Assembly (NCBI GenBank): GCA_020634495.1
Contig: JACKBR010000045.1
Location: 1-35,988, forward strand
DNA from: Ardenticatenaceae bacterium
Lineage (GTDB): Bacteria > Chloroflexota > Anaerolineae > Promineifilales > Promineifilaceae
Direction: 5' to 3'
DNA: 35,988 nucleotides
Made by a program: the position numbers and the translations under genes. This document shows, piece by piece, positions 7,834 through 16,484 of the stretch. The notes under the pieces were generated by a model that was given only the letters and a program-made list of their open reading frames with translations, searched no databases and was not told the origin of the DNA. How positions within the stretch are numbered: position 1 is the first letter of the stretch; each line of letters begins with the position of its first letter.

Positions 7834-8475
7834 ATGCATCTTTATGAAATCAGGCAGTGTGAGGCGATGGCGTGCCAGTTTCGCTTTCCTGTGGCCGTAG
7901 GTGATCCAAAAGGCGCATATTGCCCGCACTGTGGCCAACCAACAGCCCTGGCTGCCAGGCCGCACATCACAGAATCCCCCTTCCCTGAAGTTGCACCGCG
8001 CTTCAGCCAGATGGAACTGCTGCTGGACAATATTCGCAGTTTATACAATGTGGGGGCCATCATGCGCACGGCCGACGGCGCGGGTGTGCAGCATCTGCAC
8101 CTGGGCGGCATCACCGCCCCACCAACGCATCCTAAGCTGGCCAAAACGGCCCTTGGCGCGGAAAGCGCCCTGCCCTGGACACAGCATTGGAACAGTGTTC
8201 AGGCGGTAGAGCAGCTCAAGGCTGATGGGTACGCAATTTGGGTGCTGGAAGAGGGGAAAACGGCCGTAAATCTCTTCACCGCCACCTTGCCAGAAAACAA
8301 AAAGCAACCCATCCTCCTCGTCATTGGCAACGAAAAAGTCGGCGTAGATCCCGCCATCCGCCGCCTGGCCGACTGCACCTTTGCCCTGCCCATGAGCGGT
8401 GTCAAAAATTCGCTCAACGTAGCGGTTGCCTTTGGCATTGCCATCTATCAAATTCAATTCGGTGACAAAGCATGA
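7834..8475 (+). CDS. SpoU/TrmH-family RNA 2'-O-methyltransferase with N-terminal zinc-ribbon-like segment
   Basis: 213 aa. The C-terminal two thirds are a SPOUT methyltransferase: LLLDNIRSLYNVGAIMRTADGAG (motif 1), LVIGNEKVGVDP (motif 2, NE.xGV) and FALPMSGVKNSLNVAVAFGIAIY (motif 3). These bind AdoMet through a trefoil knot and methylate a ribose 2'-OH in tRNA or rRNA. The first 45 residues carry CEAMAC and CPHCGQP, a possible zinc ribbon, less usual for the family. Start ATG 7834 is chosen because AGGA (7821-7824) precedes it and the upstream GTG in frame lies in a repeat. It overlaps the next gene by 4 bases (ATGA). The RNA target is unknown. Confidence 0.88.
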   Translation: MHLYEIRQCEAMACQFRFPVAVGDPKGAYCPHCGQPTALAARPHITESPFPEVAPRFSQMELLLDNIRSLYNVGAIMRTADGAGVQHLHLGGITAPPTHPKLAKTALGAESALPWTQHWNSVQAVEQLKADGYAIWVLEEGKTAVNLFTATLPENKKQPILLVIGNEKVGVDPAIRRLADCTFALPMSGVKNSLNVAVAFGIAIYQIQFGDKA

Positions 8476-9401
8476 GCACAAAACCAATCATTGATGAAAC
8501 CGAGGTGATAAACCTTCTAAGCCAGTTTTTTAACCGCCCAATTTCTAAACTTGCCCCGCTGGGAACAGGGCACATTGCCCTTGTTTTCTCTTTTCGGGTG
8601 GATGATCAGCAATTTGTCGTCCGGTTTGTGGAAAATAAGATGGCGCACACGCTCAAAAAGGAAGTTGTGGTGGCAAACTTATTGCAAAAGAGTCAGGTGC
8701 CCCTGCCGCCCATTTTGCATCAAGGCGGCCTGGCTAAATTTCATTTTGCGATTGCGCCCAAGGCGGCGGGCCAACCGTTGGATGAGTTGTCGTCAGAGCA
8801 GTATGAACAAGTTGTGCCCGATGTTATCGCGATGCTGGATGTCATTCACCACGTTGATGTGAGCGGCACGCAGGGGTATGGGAATTTTGATGAAACGGCC
8901 GTTGGCCAGTTTTCTAGTTGGCCAGCCTATCTTTTGCACGTAGCCGAGGAAGAGGAAGGCGGATTTTACGGCAAGTGGCACCATCTGTTTGAGGATTCAT
9001 TTTTGGAACGGCCGTTATTTGAAAAAATCTATGCAGAAATGCAGCGCTTGTTTATCTATTTGCCAGAGGAACGGTATTTGATCCATGGCGATTATGGATG
9101 GAACAATGTGCTGGCGGAGGGGGGAAGGGTTACGGCCGTTTTAGATTGGGCCAATGCCAAATTTGGCGATTTTCTTTTCGACATCGCTTACCTGACTGCT
9201 TCAGCACAGGTCGATTATCTGGCCGCTTTTCAGCAATATTATCGCACCCACAACCGGGCTGTCCCGCACTATTCGGAACGGATTCGCTGCTACCAATGTT
9301 ATGCCACGTTAGATGGCCTGCGCTTTTTCGCCAAAACAGGCAACCAAGACGGCTACCAATGGGTCAAGCGAGGTATTGCCGCCAAATTGGGGATTGGCTG
9401 A
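8472..9401 (+). CDS. Aminoglycoside phosphotransferase (APH)-family kinase-like protein
   Basis: 309 aa of the APH/choline-kinase fold. The nucleotide-binding N-lobe includes LGTGHIALVFSFRVDDQQFVVRF. The catalytic loop is IHGDYGWNNVLAEGG (HGDxxxxN), and the metal-binding Asp lies in AVLDWANAKFGDFLFDIAYL. Members phosphorylate small hydroxylated compounds such as aminoglycosides, homoserine, choline or macrolides; resistance should not be assumed from the family alone. The start ATG overlaps the upstream methyltransferase stop (ATGA), so the two are translationally coupled. The 3' end converges with the kinase gene on the other strand, 29 bases apart. Confidence 0.87.
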   Translation: MSTKPIIDETEVINLLSQFFNRPISKLAPLGTGHIALVFSFRVDDQQFVVRFVENKMAHTLKKEVVVANLLQKSQVPLPPILHQGGLAKFHFAIAPKAAGQPLDELSSEQYEQVVPDVIAMLDVIHHVDVSGTQGYGNFDETAVGQFSSWPAYLLHVAEEEEGGFYGKWHHLFEDSFLERPLFEKIYAEMQRLFIYLPEERYLIHGDYGWNNVLAEGGRVTAVLDWANAKFGDFLFDIAYLTASAQVDYLAAFQQYYRTHNRAVPHYSERIRCYQCYATLDGLRFFAKTGNQDGYQWVKRGIAAKLGIG

Positions 9402-9430
9402 TTGAAGTTTCCAAATATCTCCTTGCCAAA

Positions 9431-11653
9431 TTAGGGTTGTTGCATCAGGGACAAAGCACAGCGGAAGCCGGTGCTGGGGACCAGGCGAAATTCGGGGGCG
9501 CGCTCGCTGGCGCGGTTGGTGGTGCGCAGGTCTGCGGCCGGGCTGTCGTAGCCGCCGCCGCGCCTGACGTAATCGCCCGTCACGCCAACATCGGGGCCAG
9601 TGGGATTTTCGGTTGGGGTTAGATCGTAGTAAAGCGGATCATAGCCGTCGGCCACCCATTCCCAGACGTTGCCTGCCATGTGGTGTACCCCGAATGGGCT
9701 GGCTCCTTCGGGCAGGCTGTTGACGGGCTGCAAATTGTCGAAGGTTCCAGCAAAGACAGCGGGGATGGTGCTTTCGGCATCAATTTCTAGCGTGTCGCCC
9801 CAGGGATAGATACGGCCGTCTCCCCCCGTAGCTGCTAATTCCCATTCCGCCTCTGTGGGCAATCGCCCCCCTACCCATTGGCAGTAGGCATTGGCCCCGT
9901 GCCAGCTCACATTGTTAATTGGATAATCCGCATAACCTTCAACAGGAACATGCACAATTGTATCGTCTGTAAGGTAGCTGAATCTGGTCTCAAAATTAGT
10001 GGAAAGACAGGTAAAACCGTTACAGCCAGCCACATAATCATCTAGCGTGTTGAGGAATGCGGCGTATTGCGCCACGCTCACCTCGTACAGGTCAATGGCA
10101 AAGGCATCCAGCGAAACTTCGTGCGGGGGCTGCTCATCTGGTTCCGCCAGTTCATCCGCAGCCTGCGCGCCCATTGTGAACGTCGTGGCGGGAATAATCA
10201 CCTGCGGCATCCCATCCAGTTCGCGGATTTGCACGATGGTGGGCGTGGGGGTTGGTAGGCTGGTAGCCGTGACCGTTGGCGATGCGGTTGGCGTGCTGGT
10301 TGGGGAGGATGTGGGGCTGGGCAAGGGCGTGTTGGGTACGGCCGTTTCCGTTTCTGTCGCCAAAATAATTTCTGTGGGAACGGCCGTTGGCGTCAAGGTT
10401 GGTTCGATGGTTGGCGTTTCTGTCGGGGCCAGCGTGGCCGTAGCCGTGGCCATCGGGGGCAAGCTGCCATTCTGCGCCAAATAGATCAGATCGTCTGGCG
10501 CATGGCCTTCCAAAATAAAAAACCAAATAGATGCCCCGGCAATCCCGGCAATGAGTAGGAAAAACAGGAAGGCGAAGAGGCAGGAACGGCCGTTATTTGT
10601 TTTTGTCTTCTCCATTTTGGGCGTGGGCACCACCACATGCTGCGCCTGGCCCATGGCCACGGCCGCAGGCGGAGGCGGCAGGTCGCGCGGGGCGCTGGAA
10701 AGCGGCGGGCCGGAAATCGCTGGCGGTGGGGGCGGCTTGACAAGCGGCACAGCCCCAAAATCTGGATCATCGCCAATGGCAGCTAAGGTGACAATTTCCA
10801 CTTCTTCCGGCTGCTCGATGGCTTGCTCAACGGCCGTTGCCAACAAATTCCCGTTGCCATACCGGTCCCCTGGCTCCTTGGCCAACGCTTTAAGGATAAC
10901 GGCCGTTAGGGCCGGACTTAAATCTGGGCGGATTTCCTGCGGCGAAGGCGGCAGCTCCCCCATTTGTTTCATGGCAATTTCTAGCGGGGCGGCACCTTCA
11001 AACGGCCGTTGCCCGGTAAACATCTCGTACAAAATAACGCCCACCGCATACAGATCGCTCTGCGGCACCACGCTGGCCGAAGAAATAGCTTGCTCTGGCG
11101 CTAAGTAATGGGGTGAGCCAAAAATATCGCCCTTGGTTTCACTATCTGCCAGCAACGCCAAACCAAAATCGGTGAGGTAGGAACGGCCGTCCTCCCCCAA
11201 CAAAATATTCGAAGGTTTCACATCCCGGTGAATGATCCCCTTGCTATGGGCATAATCAAGCGCCCCGCAAAGTTCCCGCACAAAGCGGGCCGCTTCCAAA
11301 GCCGGGATTCGTTCATCTTGCGCCTTTAGTTCGGCCAAATAGCCAGACAAATCTCGACCAGGAATATATTGCATCGCCATGTAAAAAAGGCCAGACACCT
11401 CGCCATAACGATACAGGCGCACAATGTGCGGATGCTCTAGCTGGGCAATGGCCTGAGCTTCTCGCTCAAAGCGCGCCCGGTACGCCTCATCTGCCCGGTA
11501 AACAGCGTCAATTACCTTAATGGCCACGTCACGCTTCAGGCGAATATCGCGCCCGCGATAGACACGCGCCATCCCCCCGTAACCCAACAGGGAAACGAGT
11601 TCATATTCATCTAGCTGCTGCCCAATCAATGGGTCCTGGTTTAAGTTCGCCAT
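9431..11653 (-). CDS. Membrane serine/threonine protein kinase fused to an extracytoplasmic FGE-sulfatase (SUMF1-like) domain
   Basis: 740 aa. Residues 17-280: Hanks-type kinase with GYGGMARVY glycine loop, catalytic Lys46 (VAIKVI), HRDVKPSN (142-149), DFGLA (162-166) and APEQ. Residues 305-335: Pro-rich. Residues 358-380: one membrane span. Residues 401-472: Thr/Pro-rich linker (repeats like PTxTPT), then an FGE-sulfatase domain to the end (IPATTFTMGA, DLYEVSVAQY, PINNVSWHGANAYCQWVGGRLPTEAEWELAATGG, GNVWEWVADGYDP, RRGGGYDS). The kinase should face the cytoplasm and the FGE-like domain the outside, suggesting a sensor. Genuine formylglycine synthases use a Cys pair near the C-terminus; here only one Cys (FRCAL) is obvious, so binding rather than catalysis is likely. 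Targets unknown. Confidence 0.93.
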   Translation of the reverse strand: MANLNQDPLIGQQLDEYELVSLLGYGGMARVYRGRDIRLKRDVAIKVIDAVYRADEAYRARFEREAQAIAQLEHPHIVRLYRYGEVSGLFYMAMQYIPGRDLSGYLAELKAQDERIPALEAARFVRELCGALDYAHSKGIIHRDVKPSNILLGEDGRSYLTDFGLALLADSETKGDIFGSPHYLAPEQAISSASVVPQSDLYAVGVILYEMFTGQRPFEGAAPLEIAMKQMGELPPSPQEIRPDLSPALTAVILKALAKEPGDRYGNGNLLATAVEQAIEQPEEVEIVTLAAIGDDPDFGAVPLVKPPPPPAISGPPLSSAPRDLPPPPAAVAMGQAQHVVVPTPKMEKTKTNNGRSCLFAFLFFLLIAGIAGASIWFFILEGHAPDDLIYLAQNGSLPPMATATATLAPTETPTIEPTLTPTAVPTEIILATETETAVPNTPLPSPTSSPTSTPTASPTVTATSLPTPTPTIVQIRELDGMPQVIIPATTFTMGAQAADELAEPDEQPPHEVSLDAFAIDLYEVSVAQYAAFLNTLDDYVAGCNGFTCLSTNFETRFSYLTDDTIVHVPVEGYADYPINNVSWHGANAYCQWVGGRLPTEAEWELAATGGDGRIYPWGDTLEIDAESTIPAVFAGTFDNLQPVNSLPEGASPFGVHHMAGNVWEWVADGYDPLYYDLTPTENPTGPDVGVTGDYVRRGGGYDSPAADLRTTNRASERAPEFRLVPSTGFRCALSLMQQP

Positions 11654-11663
11654 AAAAGTTTTT

Positions 11664-11733
11664 ATCCGCAGATTTTCGCAGATTACGCAGATTAATGGTT
11701 CCTCATCTGCGAAAATCTGTGTAATCTGCGGAT
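11664..11733. repeat. CGCAGATT-type hairpin in the gap between two minus-strand genes
   Basis: ATCCGCAGATT (11664-11674) pairs with AATCTGCGGAT (11723-11733), and internal CGCAGATT/ATCTGCG words extend the match. It fills nearly all of the 94-base gap and could end the upstream transcript. Related words occur at 2579-2606, 7729-7795 and 34815-34884. Confidence 0.75.
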
Positions 11734-11747
11734 ATTAAATAATTGAA

Positions 11748-14174
11748 TCATCGCCGGATGAGCAGCCCTTTTTTTTCGTAGGAGGTGCTGACAACGCGGG
11801 TTAAGTCGCGCACGTATTGGTTTAGGCCAGTGGCAAAGGAGTCCAGCTGATCGGCAATAATGCGCACGGCTAAATCCTGGCGGCCAACGGCCGTTAACTG
11901 AGCCACATGCGGCCGAAAATCGCGCACCGTTACGTGCATCACATCATCGGCATCGGTCAGCACCCCCCAGGCCAGCTCCTTCTTTTCGTTGTCGTCCTTT
12001 GCCGTCATGAAGCGCGTCAGGCTGCTGCCAGGGGAGACGCGCCCCACGTTTGAGAACACCTCTCGCCCCTTGATTAAATCGTTTAGCACGTCAAATTGAC
12101 CCGGAATTTTATCCAGCAAACGCTGCAAGGGCACCGGCAAATGGGCCAGGAGCCGAATGGTATCCACGCTGATGCTTTCCCCGGTGCTGGCCCGTATCTT
12201 GGCCCGACTCAACACTTCACCAAACCCCGCCAGCATCGTCAGGTACAATTTTTGCTGCTTCTCAAACTGGGCAAAAATATGCTGGCGGTTACGCTGGGCG
12301 CGCTCATAATTGCGCAAGGCAGCCAGCGTCCGTTGATGCTCACCAATTAAATCCAGATTGTCCAGGGGCACCTCAAATGTCATCGGGTAGACCCGGTCAC
12401 GCGGGCTGCGGCGGCTGGCATCTACGGGGATGAGGATGACGGGATTGTTCGATTGGCTTTTTAGGGCGGCGAGCGCGGCTTTGGCGGCAGGTTGGGTACG
12501 GCCGTCTCCCAACAACGCCTCTAACTGCTCCACCAATTCAGGGGCCGGACGGTACACCAAACTGTGAATGGTGCGATACAACACCAGCAAATCATTCACC
12601 GTCATGCGCAGCAAATCATTGCGCTGCTTGAACAGCTCGCGCAGCTCTAAAATTGCCGCCAGATCGATGGCTGTTGTCTCGGCGCTAACTTCTTGAGCCA
12701 CATGGGGCGCGGCTTGAATGCGCTGGCGGTCGCCGGGCCGCAGGATGAGCTCTGGCGCATACGGCCGATTTTGCGGCCCGGTTGTTGCCGGTAAGCTGTG
12801 CAAATGCACGGCCCAGGACAATGCCTCATTGGTTAAAATTTCAGCAACGGCTGCCCCCCAAATGCCATCAAAAAAGATGTGCGACAAATCAAACACAAAG
12901 GTCTCGCCCGTGTCAAAAATGGTGAGCGGCTGGTCGCCGATGGCCCGTTCTGCCTGGCGCAGGCCAGCCAGCGGCTGGTGGCGCGACTGCTGATCCGTGT
13001 TGATCCAAATGGGAGCCAGGCGCAGGCTGCTCATTTCTTGGCGCAGCCCTTCGCTGGTACTGGCTAAAAATTCAGGCAGGGCGGCCCGTTTCATCTGGGC
13101 AAGTTCGGCCAGCCGAGCCGGGGCTGTTTTTGCCGGATTGTTCATCAGGTTGGCAATGTAGCCGCGCATGGTGGCCACGTTTTGGGGACGGCCGTTTTTG
13201 TCTGAGCAGGCCGGAATGAGATAGTAACGACCTTGATGAATAATGCCAATTTGCAGCTGCTCCAGCGGAACTGGCTTGCGCTCTTCACCGTACAGGGCTG
13301 GCTCCAAATAAGCTCGAATGCTGAGCTGCTGCTGGTAGGCGGGCAGCGCCCTGGCTTCTGCGGCGGCAATTTTCTTTTGAAAGTCATCAAGGGTGGCAGC
13401 GGGCAGTTCAGCCAGGGCATTGGCTAAAAATGTGTCAAATTTGCGGCGGCGATAGGCGGGATAATCTTCCTGCGGCTGCACATCGGCCCCACGAGCGTAC
13501 GGCCGTAATCGTTCCCAGCGCGTGTATAAACCGGCAAAGCGTTTCCCGTTGGGCAAATTTTTGGTGAGTTCGCGCAGGGTGGCGGTATAGACCCGTTCGC
13601 GCCACTCATTTTCTAGCAAATGGTAATATTGGTGCAGGCAGTAAACGGCCGTCATGGCCCAGGCGGTTACACGGTCTACAGGGGAAAGCCGAATGTTGTG
13701 CTGGCGCAGCGTGGTATCAAAACCGTGGGTCTCGCAGGCGTGGCGAGCGGTGTCATCTCGCAGGGCATAATCGATATAAAACTGCCAGATGCCTTCGGGG
13801 AAAGAAGCATCAACCTCTTTACCGGCCAGCTTGAGCAAATTCTGGTACGCCCACAAAACGGCCGCAGGCCCCGCAAAAAACGTACCGTATACCGCTTTGT
13901 CTAACAACGCCTGGTCTATTCCTTTGAAAAGTAAATGAATGTCTCGTCTGACGGTATTGGCGGGTGGCTTACGGCTGGGCAAGCGCAGCAAACCATTGAG
14001 GATCACGCTGGGAACGTTTCCTGCCGGGGCATACCGGGCAATGGCCGCCACCAATTTATCAATTTCGGGCAAGGACAAGGACGACAATTCATGCACCTTC
14101 TGTGTGTAGGCAATCTTACGAAGAGTATGAATGGTAGCTTGTGTGGCGTCAATGGCCCGTTTACGGTCGTCCAC
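11748..14174 (-). CDS. Large uncharacterised protein with an acyltransferase-like HxxxDG motif
   Basis: 808 aa, GTG start (no ATG nearby). I do not recognise a named family with certainty. The N-terminal 250 residues are mostly helical, with a conserved-looking stretch around 127-152 (EGIWQFYIDYALRDDTAR, ETHGF). The C-terminal half carries FDLSHIFFDGIWG (His432, Asp436, Gly437), like the HxxxDG motif of the CoA-dependent acyltransferase superfamily (carnitine acyltransferases, condensation domains, CAT). It also has VNDLLVLYRTIHSL and a later SNVGRV segment, which such enzymes often have near the second half-site. I infer an acyl-transfer fold; substrate unknown. It lies 85 bases downstream of biotin carboxylase on the same strand, so a link to acyl-CoA metabolism is possible. 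Confidence 0.6.
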   Translation of the reverse strand: MDDRKRAIDATQATIHTLRKIAYTQKVHELSSLSLPEIDKLVAAIARYAPAGNVPSVILNGLLRLPSRKPPANTVRRDIHLLFKGIDQALLDKAVYGTFFAGPAAVLWAYQNLLKLAGKEVDASFPEGIWQFYIDYALRDDTARHACETHGFDTTLRQHNIRLSPVDRVTAWAMTAVYCLHQYYHLLENEWRERVYTATLRELTKNLPNGKRFAGLYTRWERLRPYARGADVQPQEDYPAYRRRKFDTFLANALAELPAATLDDFQKKIAAAEARALPAYQQQLSIRAYLEPALYGEERKPVPLEQLQIGIIHQGRYYLIPACSDKNGRPQNVATMRGYIANLMNNPAKTAPARLAELAQMKRAALPEFLASTSEGLRQEMSSLRLAPIWINTDQQSRHQPLAGLRQAERAIGDQPLTIFDTGETFVFDLSHIFFDGIWGAAVAEILTNEALSWAVHLHSLPATTGPQNRPYAPELILRPGDRQRIQAAPHVAQEVSAETTAIDLAAILELRELFKQRNDLLRMTVNDLLVLYRTIHSLVYRPAPELVEQLEALLGDGRTQPAAKAALAALKSQSNNPVILIPVDASRRSPRDRVYPMTFEVPLDNLDLIGEHQRTLAALRNYERAQRNRQHIFAQFEKQQKLYLTMLAGFGEVLSRAKIRASTGESISVDTIRLLAHLPVPLQRLLDKIPGQFDVLNDLIKGREVFSNVGRVSPGSSLTRFMTAKDDNEKKELAWGVLTDADDVMHVTVRDFRPHVAQLTAVGRQDLAVRIIADQLDSFATGLNQYVRDLTRVVSTSYEKKGLLIRR

Positions 14175-14259
14175 AAGACGTTGCCTTTGCGTATGATTAC
14201 GTGGGTACTACAAGATGGTGCGTGCTTATTATGCCGAATTTACGGGTTACTGTAAACCT

Positions 14260-15768
14260 TTATTTCGTTTTGACATTGCGCCAAACGGCCGTTTCTCCCC
14301 AGGGATCGTAAGCAGCGCCATTTTCTGGGGCAACGGCCGTTTTCCCGGCGCTGCTCCTGCCCTGAAGCAGTTCAAAAATAGCGGCACCCAGCCACGCTTC
14401 GTCCGGCATTGGCCCTGGCTGCCAGTTGGGCAGCACCTCTGGCAAATAGTTGGTGCTGGTCTGGCCGCTGCGGAAAGTTGGCTCCTGCAAAATAGCAAGC
14501 AAGTAAGAAATATTCGTCGTGACGCCAAGCACAACCGTTTGCTGCAACGCCTGCACCATCTTGCCAATGGCCTCGTCCCGCGTGTGGCCCCAAGTGATTA
14601 CTTTGGCCAGCATCGGATCGTAATAAGGCGAAACGGCCGTTCCCGACACAATGCCATCATCCACCCGAACACCAGGGCCAGACGGCCGTTCATACTGCGT
14701 AATTTGCCCAATCGAGGGCAAAAAGTTTTGCGCCGGGTCTTCAGCATAAACGCGGCATTCAATGGCGTGGCCGCGCTGCCGAATCTCACTCTGGCTGAAC
14801 GGCAGCGGCTCCCCAGCAGCAATGCGAATTTGCCAAACGGCAATGTCGATCCCCGTTACCAGCTCCGTAATGGGATGCTCCACCTGGAGCCGGGTATTCA
14901 TTTCCAAAAAGTAAAAATTCCCCTCACCATCAACAATAAACTCCACCGTACCGGCACTGCTGTAACCCACCGACTGCGCCAGCGAAACGGCCGCTTCGGC
15001 CATGCGCTGCCGTAACCCATCATCTTGAATCACCGGCGCTGGCGTTTCCTCGATGATTTTTTGGTGTCGCCGCTGGATGGAACATTCACGCTCAAACAGA
15101 TGCAGCACCTTGCCGTGCTGGTCACCCAGCACCTGAATTTCTACATGGTGAATCTCGGTGAAATATTTTTCAACTAAAATGTGGCTGTCGCCAAAGGAAT
15201 TTTGGGCCTCGCTGCGGGCTGCCTGCACCGCTCCGGCAAACTCGTCATCGGCCCACACCACGCGCATCCCCTTGCCGCCGCCGCCTGCGCTGGCTTTGAT
15301 GAGAATGGGAAGATCGATGTGGGCAACGGCCGTTTGCAACGCCGCCACATCCAGTCCTGCCCCATCCACACCGGGCACAATGGGCACACCCGCCTGTTCC
15401 GCCAATTCACGGGATTTCGCCTTACTGCCCATCAGCTCAATCGCTTGCGGGCTGGGGCCGATAAACACAATGTCCCGTTCAGCACACGCAGAGGCAAAAG
15501 CCGCATTTTCGCTTAAAAACCCATAGCCGGGATGAATTGCTTCGGCTCCGCAATGGGTGGCAATGTCTAAAATGGCGGTCTGGTTGAGGTAGGTGTCGGT
15601 GGCGCTGACGCCGGGCAGCCCGTACCGCTCATCAGCCAGCTTCACCCAGGGCGCTTCGGCATCGGCATCTGAATGAACGGCAACGGCCGTAATCCCCAAT
15701 TCATGGCAGGCTAAAATCAAACGCCGGGCAATTTCTCCCCGATTGGCAATCAACACTTTTTGAAACAT
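14260..15768 (-). CDS. accC: Biotin carboxylase subunit of an acetyl-CoA (or related acyl-CoA) carboxylase
   Basis: 502 aa biotin carboxylase, which uses ATP and bicarbonate to carboxylate biotin carried on BCCP. Seen: N-terminal KVLIANRGEIARRLILACHELG, ATP-grasp glycine loop KASAGGGGKGMR, HVEIQVLGDQHG, ERECSIQRRHQKIIEE, and EMNTRLQVEHPITELVTGID. Length exceeds the usual 450 by about 50 residues at the C-terminus, with no biotinyl Met-Lys-Met domain, so it is a stand-alone subunit. BCCP and carboxyltransferase genes are not in the window. The start codon is directly preceded by an inverted repeat whose arm contains GGGAG, the likely ribosome site. A propionyl-CoA or methylcrotonyl-CoA carboxylase role cannot be excluded. 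Confidence 0.92.
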   Translation of the reverse strand: MFQKVLIANRGEIARRLILACHELGITAVAVHSDADAEAPWVKLADERYGLPGVSATDTYLNQTAILDIATHCGAEAIHPGYGFLSENAAFASACAERDIVFIGPSPQAIELMGSKAKSRELAEQAGVPIVPGVDGAGLDVAALQTAVAHIDLPILIKASAGGGGKGMRVVWADDEFAGAVQAARSEAQNSFGDSHILVEKYFTEIHHVEIQVLGDQHGKVLHLFERECSIQRRHQKIIEETPAPVIQDDGLRQRMAEAAVSLAQSVGYSSAGTVEFIVDGEGNFYFLEMNTRLQVEHPITELVTGIDIAVWQIRIAAGEPLPFSQSEIRQRGHAIECRVYAEDPAQNFLPSIGQITQYERPSGPGVRVDDGIVSGTAVSPYYDPMLAKVITWGHTRDEAIGKMVQALQQTVVLGVTTNISYLLAILQEPTFRSGQTSTNYLPEVLPNWQPGPMPDEAWLGAAIFELLQGRSSAGKTAVAPENGAAYDPWGETAVWRNVKTK

Positions 15769-15828
15769 AAAAACAAAACTCCCGCAGATTTATGGATAAG
15801 GGCCAACTTTACCATAAACCTGCGGGAG
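15769..15828 (-). terminator. Terminator-like hairpin overlapping the accC ribosome-binding site
   Basis: Arms 15779-15787 (CTCCCGCAG) and 15820-15828 (CTGCGGGAG) are perfect complements, extended by ATTTATGG against CCATAAAC. Read on the minus strand, the hairpin is followed by TTTTGTTTTT, then the accC ATG at 15768. The stem's last bases GGGAG are the only plausible Shine-Dalgarno sequence for accC. So this is either a terminator for the upstream secreted-protein gene or a translation-controlling hairpin. Confidence 0.7.
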
Positions 15829-15858
15829 CGTGAAAATCGCCACTCACGGATTACCGTC

Positions 15859-16362
15859 CTACGGCCACCCCACTTCCACCGCATGGCACATGCCGCGAGC
15901 GACCCAGCCAAAATCTGTGCCAGGCGCTGGGTTAAAAATAGCCATTTTGACAGGGCTGCCGCCACTATCATCGTGGTAAAACACCTCAACGTACACAGCT
16001 TCGTACGAGATTTCAAGATTATGAATCCAGCCGCTGTCCTGCCAACCTGCTTTTGCCGCCCAACTTGCCAGGGAACGGCCGCTTACTTCCACAACCTCAT
16101 AGCTGCCCGCCTGCGCCACATCCCCGCTTACCTCAAAGTTCACCCGCAGGCAGGCCAGGCCTGGGTCAGGCGGCAGCTCTGGCGTCACAGGCACATCTGT
16201 GGGCTGGGGCAAAGGCGTTGGGGTCGAGGTAACAGCAAGCGGTGCGTCTGGATTCTCTGGCAGTGAGGCCATCTTGTCAGCCGCAACCTGGGTCGTCTGC
16301 TGCGGCAAAAACATTAGAAAAAGCAGGGCCAAAAAAACAACGATTGGCGAAACATATTTCAT
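15859..16362 (-). CDS. Small secreted protein of unknown function
   Basis: 167 aa. Start taken at ATG 16362 because AGGAG sits 8 bases upstream; the ORF is open a further 14 codons. Residues 1-25 (MKYVSPIVVFLALLFLMFL) form a signal peptide or anchor. Residues about 40-65 are a Thr/Pro-rich linker (STPTPLPQPTDVPVTPELPP), as in the kinase gene at 9431. The C-terminal domain (RVNFEVSGDVAQAGSYEVVEV, GWIHNLEISYEAVYVEVFYH, GMCHAVEV) looks beta-rich with two Cys that could form a disulfide. I recognise no family. It lies directly upstream of accC, separated by the hairpin at 15769-15828. Confidence 0.75.
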   Translation of the reverse strand: MKYVSPIVVFLALLFLMFLPQQTTQVAADKMASLPENPDAPLAVTSTPTPLPQPTDVPVTPELPPDPGLACLRVNFEVSGDVAQAGSYEVVEVSGRSLASWAAKAGWQDSGWIHNLEISYEAVYVEVFYHDDSGGSPVKMAIFNPAPGTDFGWVARGMCHAVEVGWP

Positions 16363-16484
16363 CTTATTAACTCCTGAGATTGCATTTTGGTGGATGGGCC
16401 GCAAAGAATATGGTTACCAATTTATTGGGAAATTGTAACGATCCATCTCGCCGTTAACGGTTAACAATCTCTTGCGCAGGGAGC

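Noticed and set aside
10047..10484. A 145-aa + strand ORF (valine/glycine-rich) opposite the kinase linker
   Set aside because: It is the mirror of the Thr/Pro-rich linker codons of the kinase gene, with low complexity and no family features.
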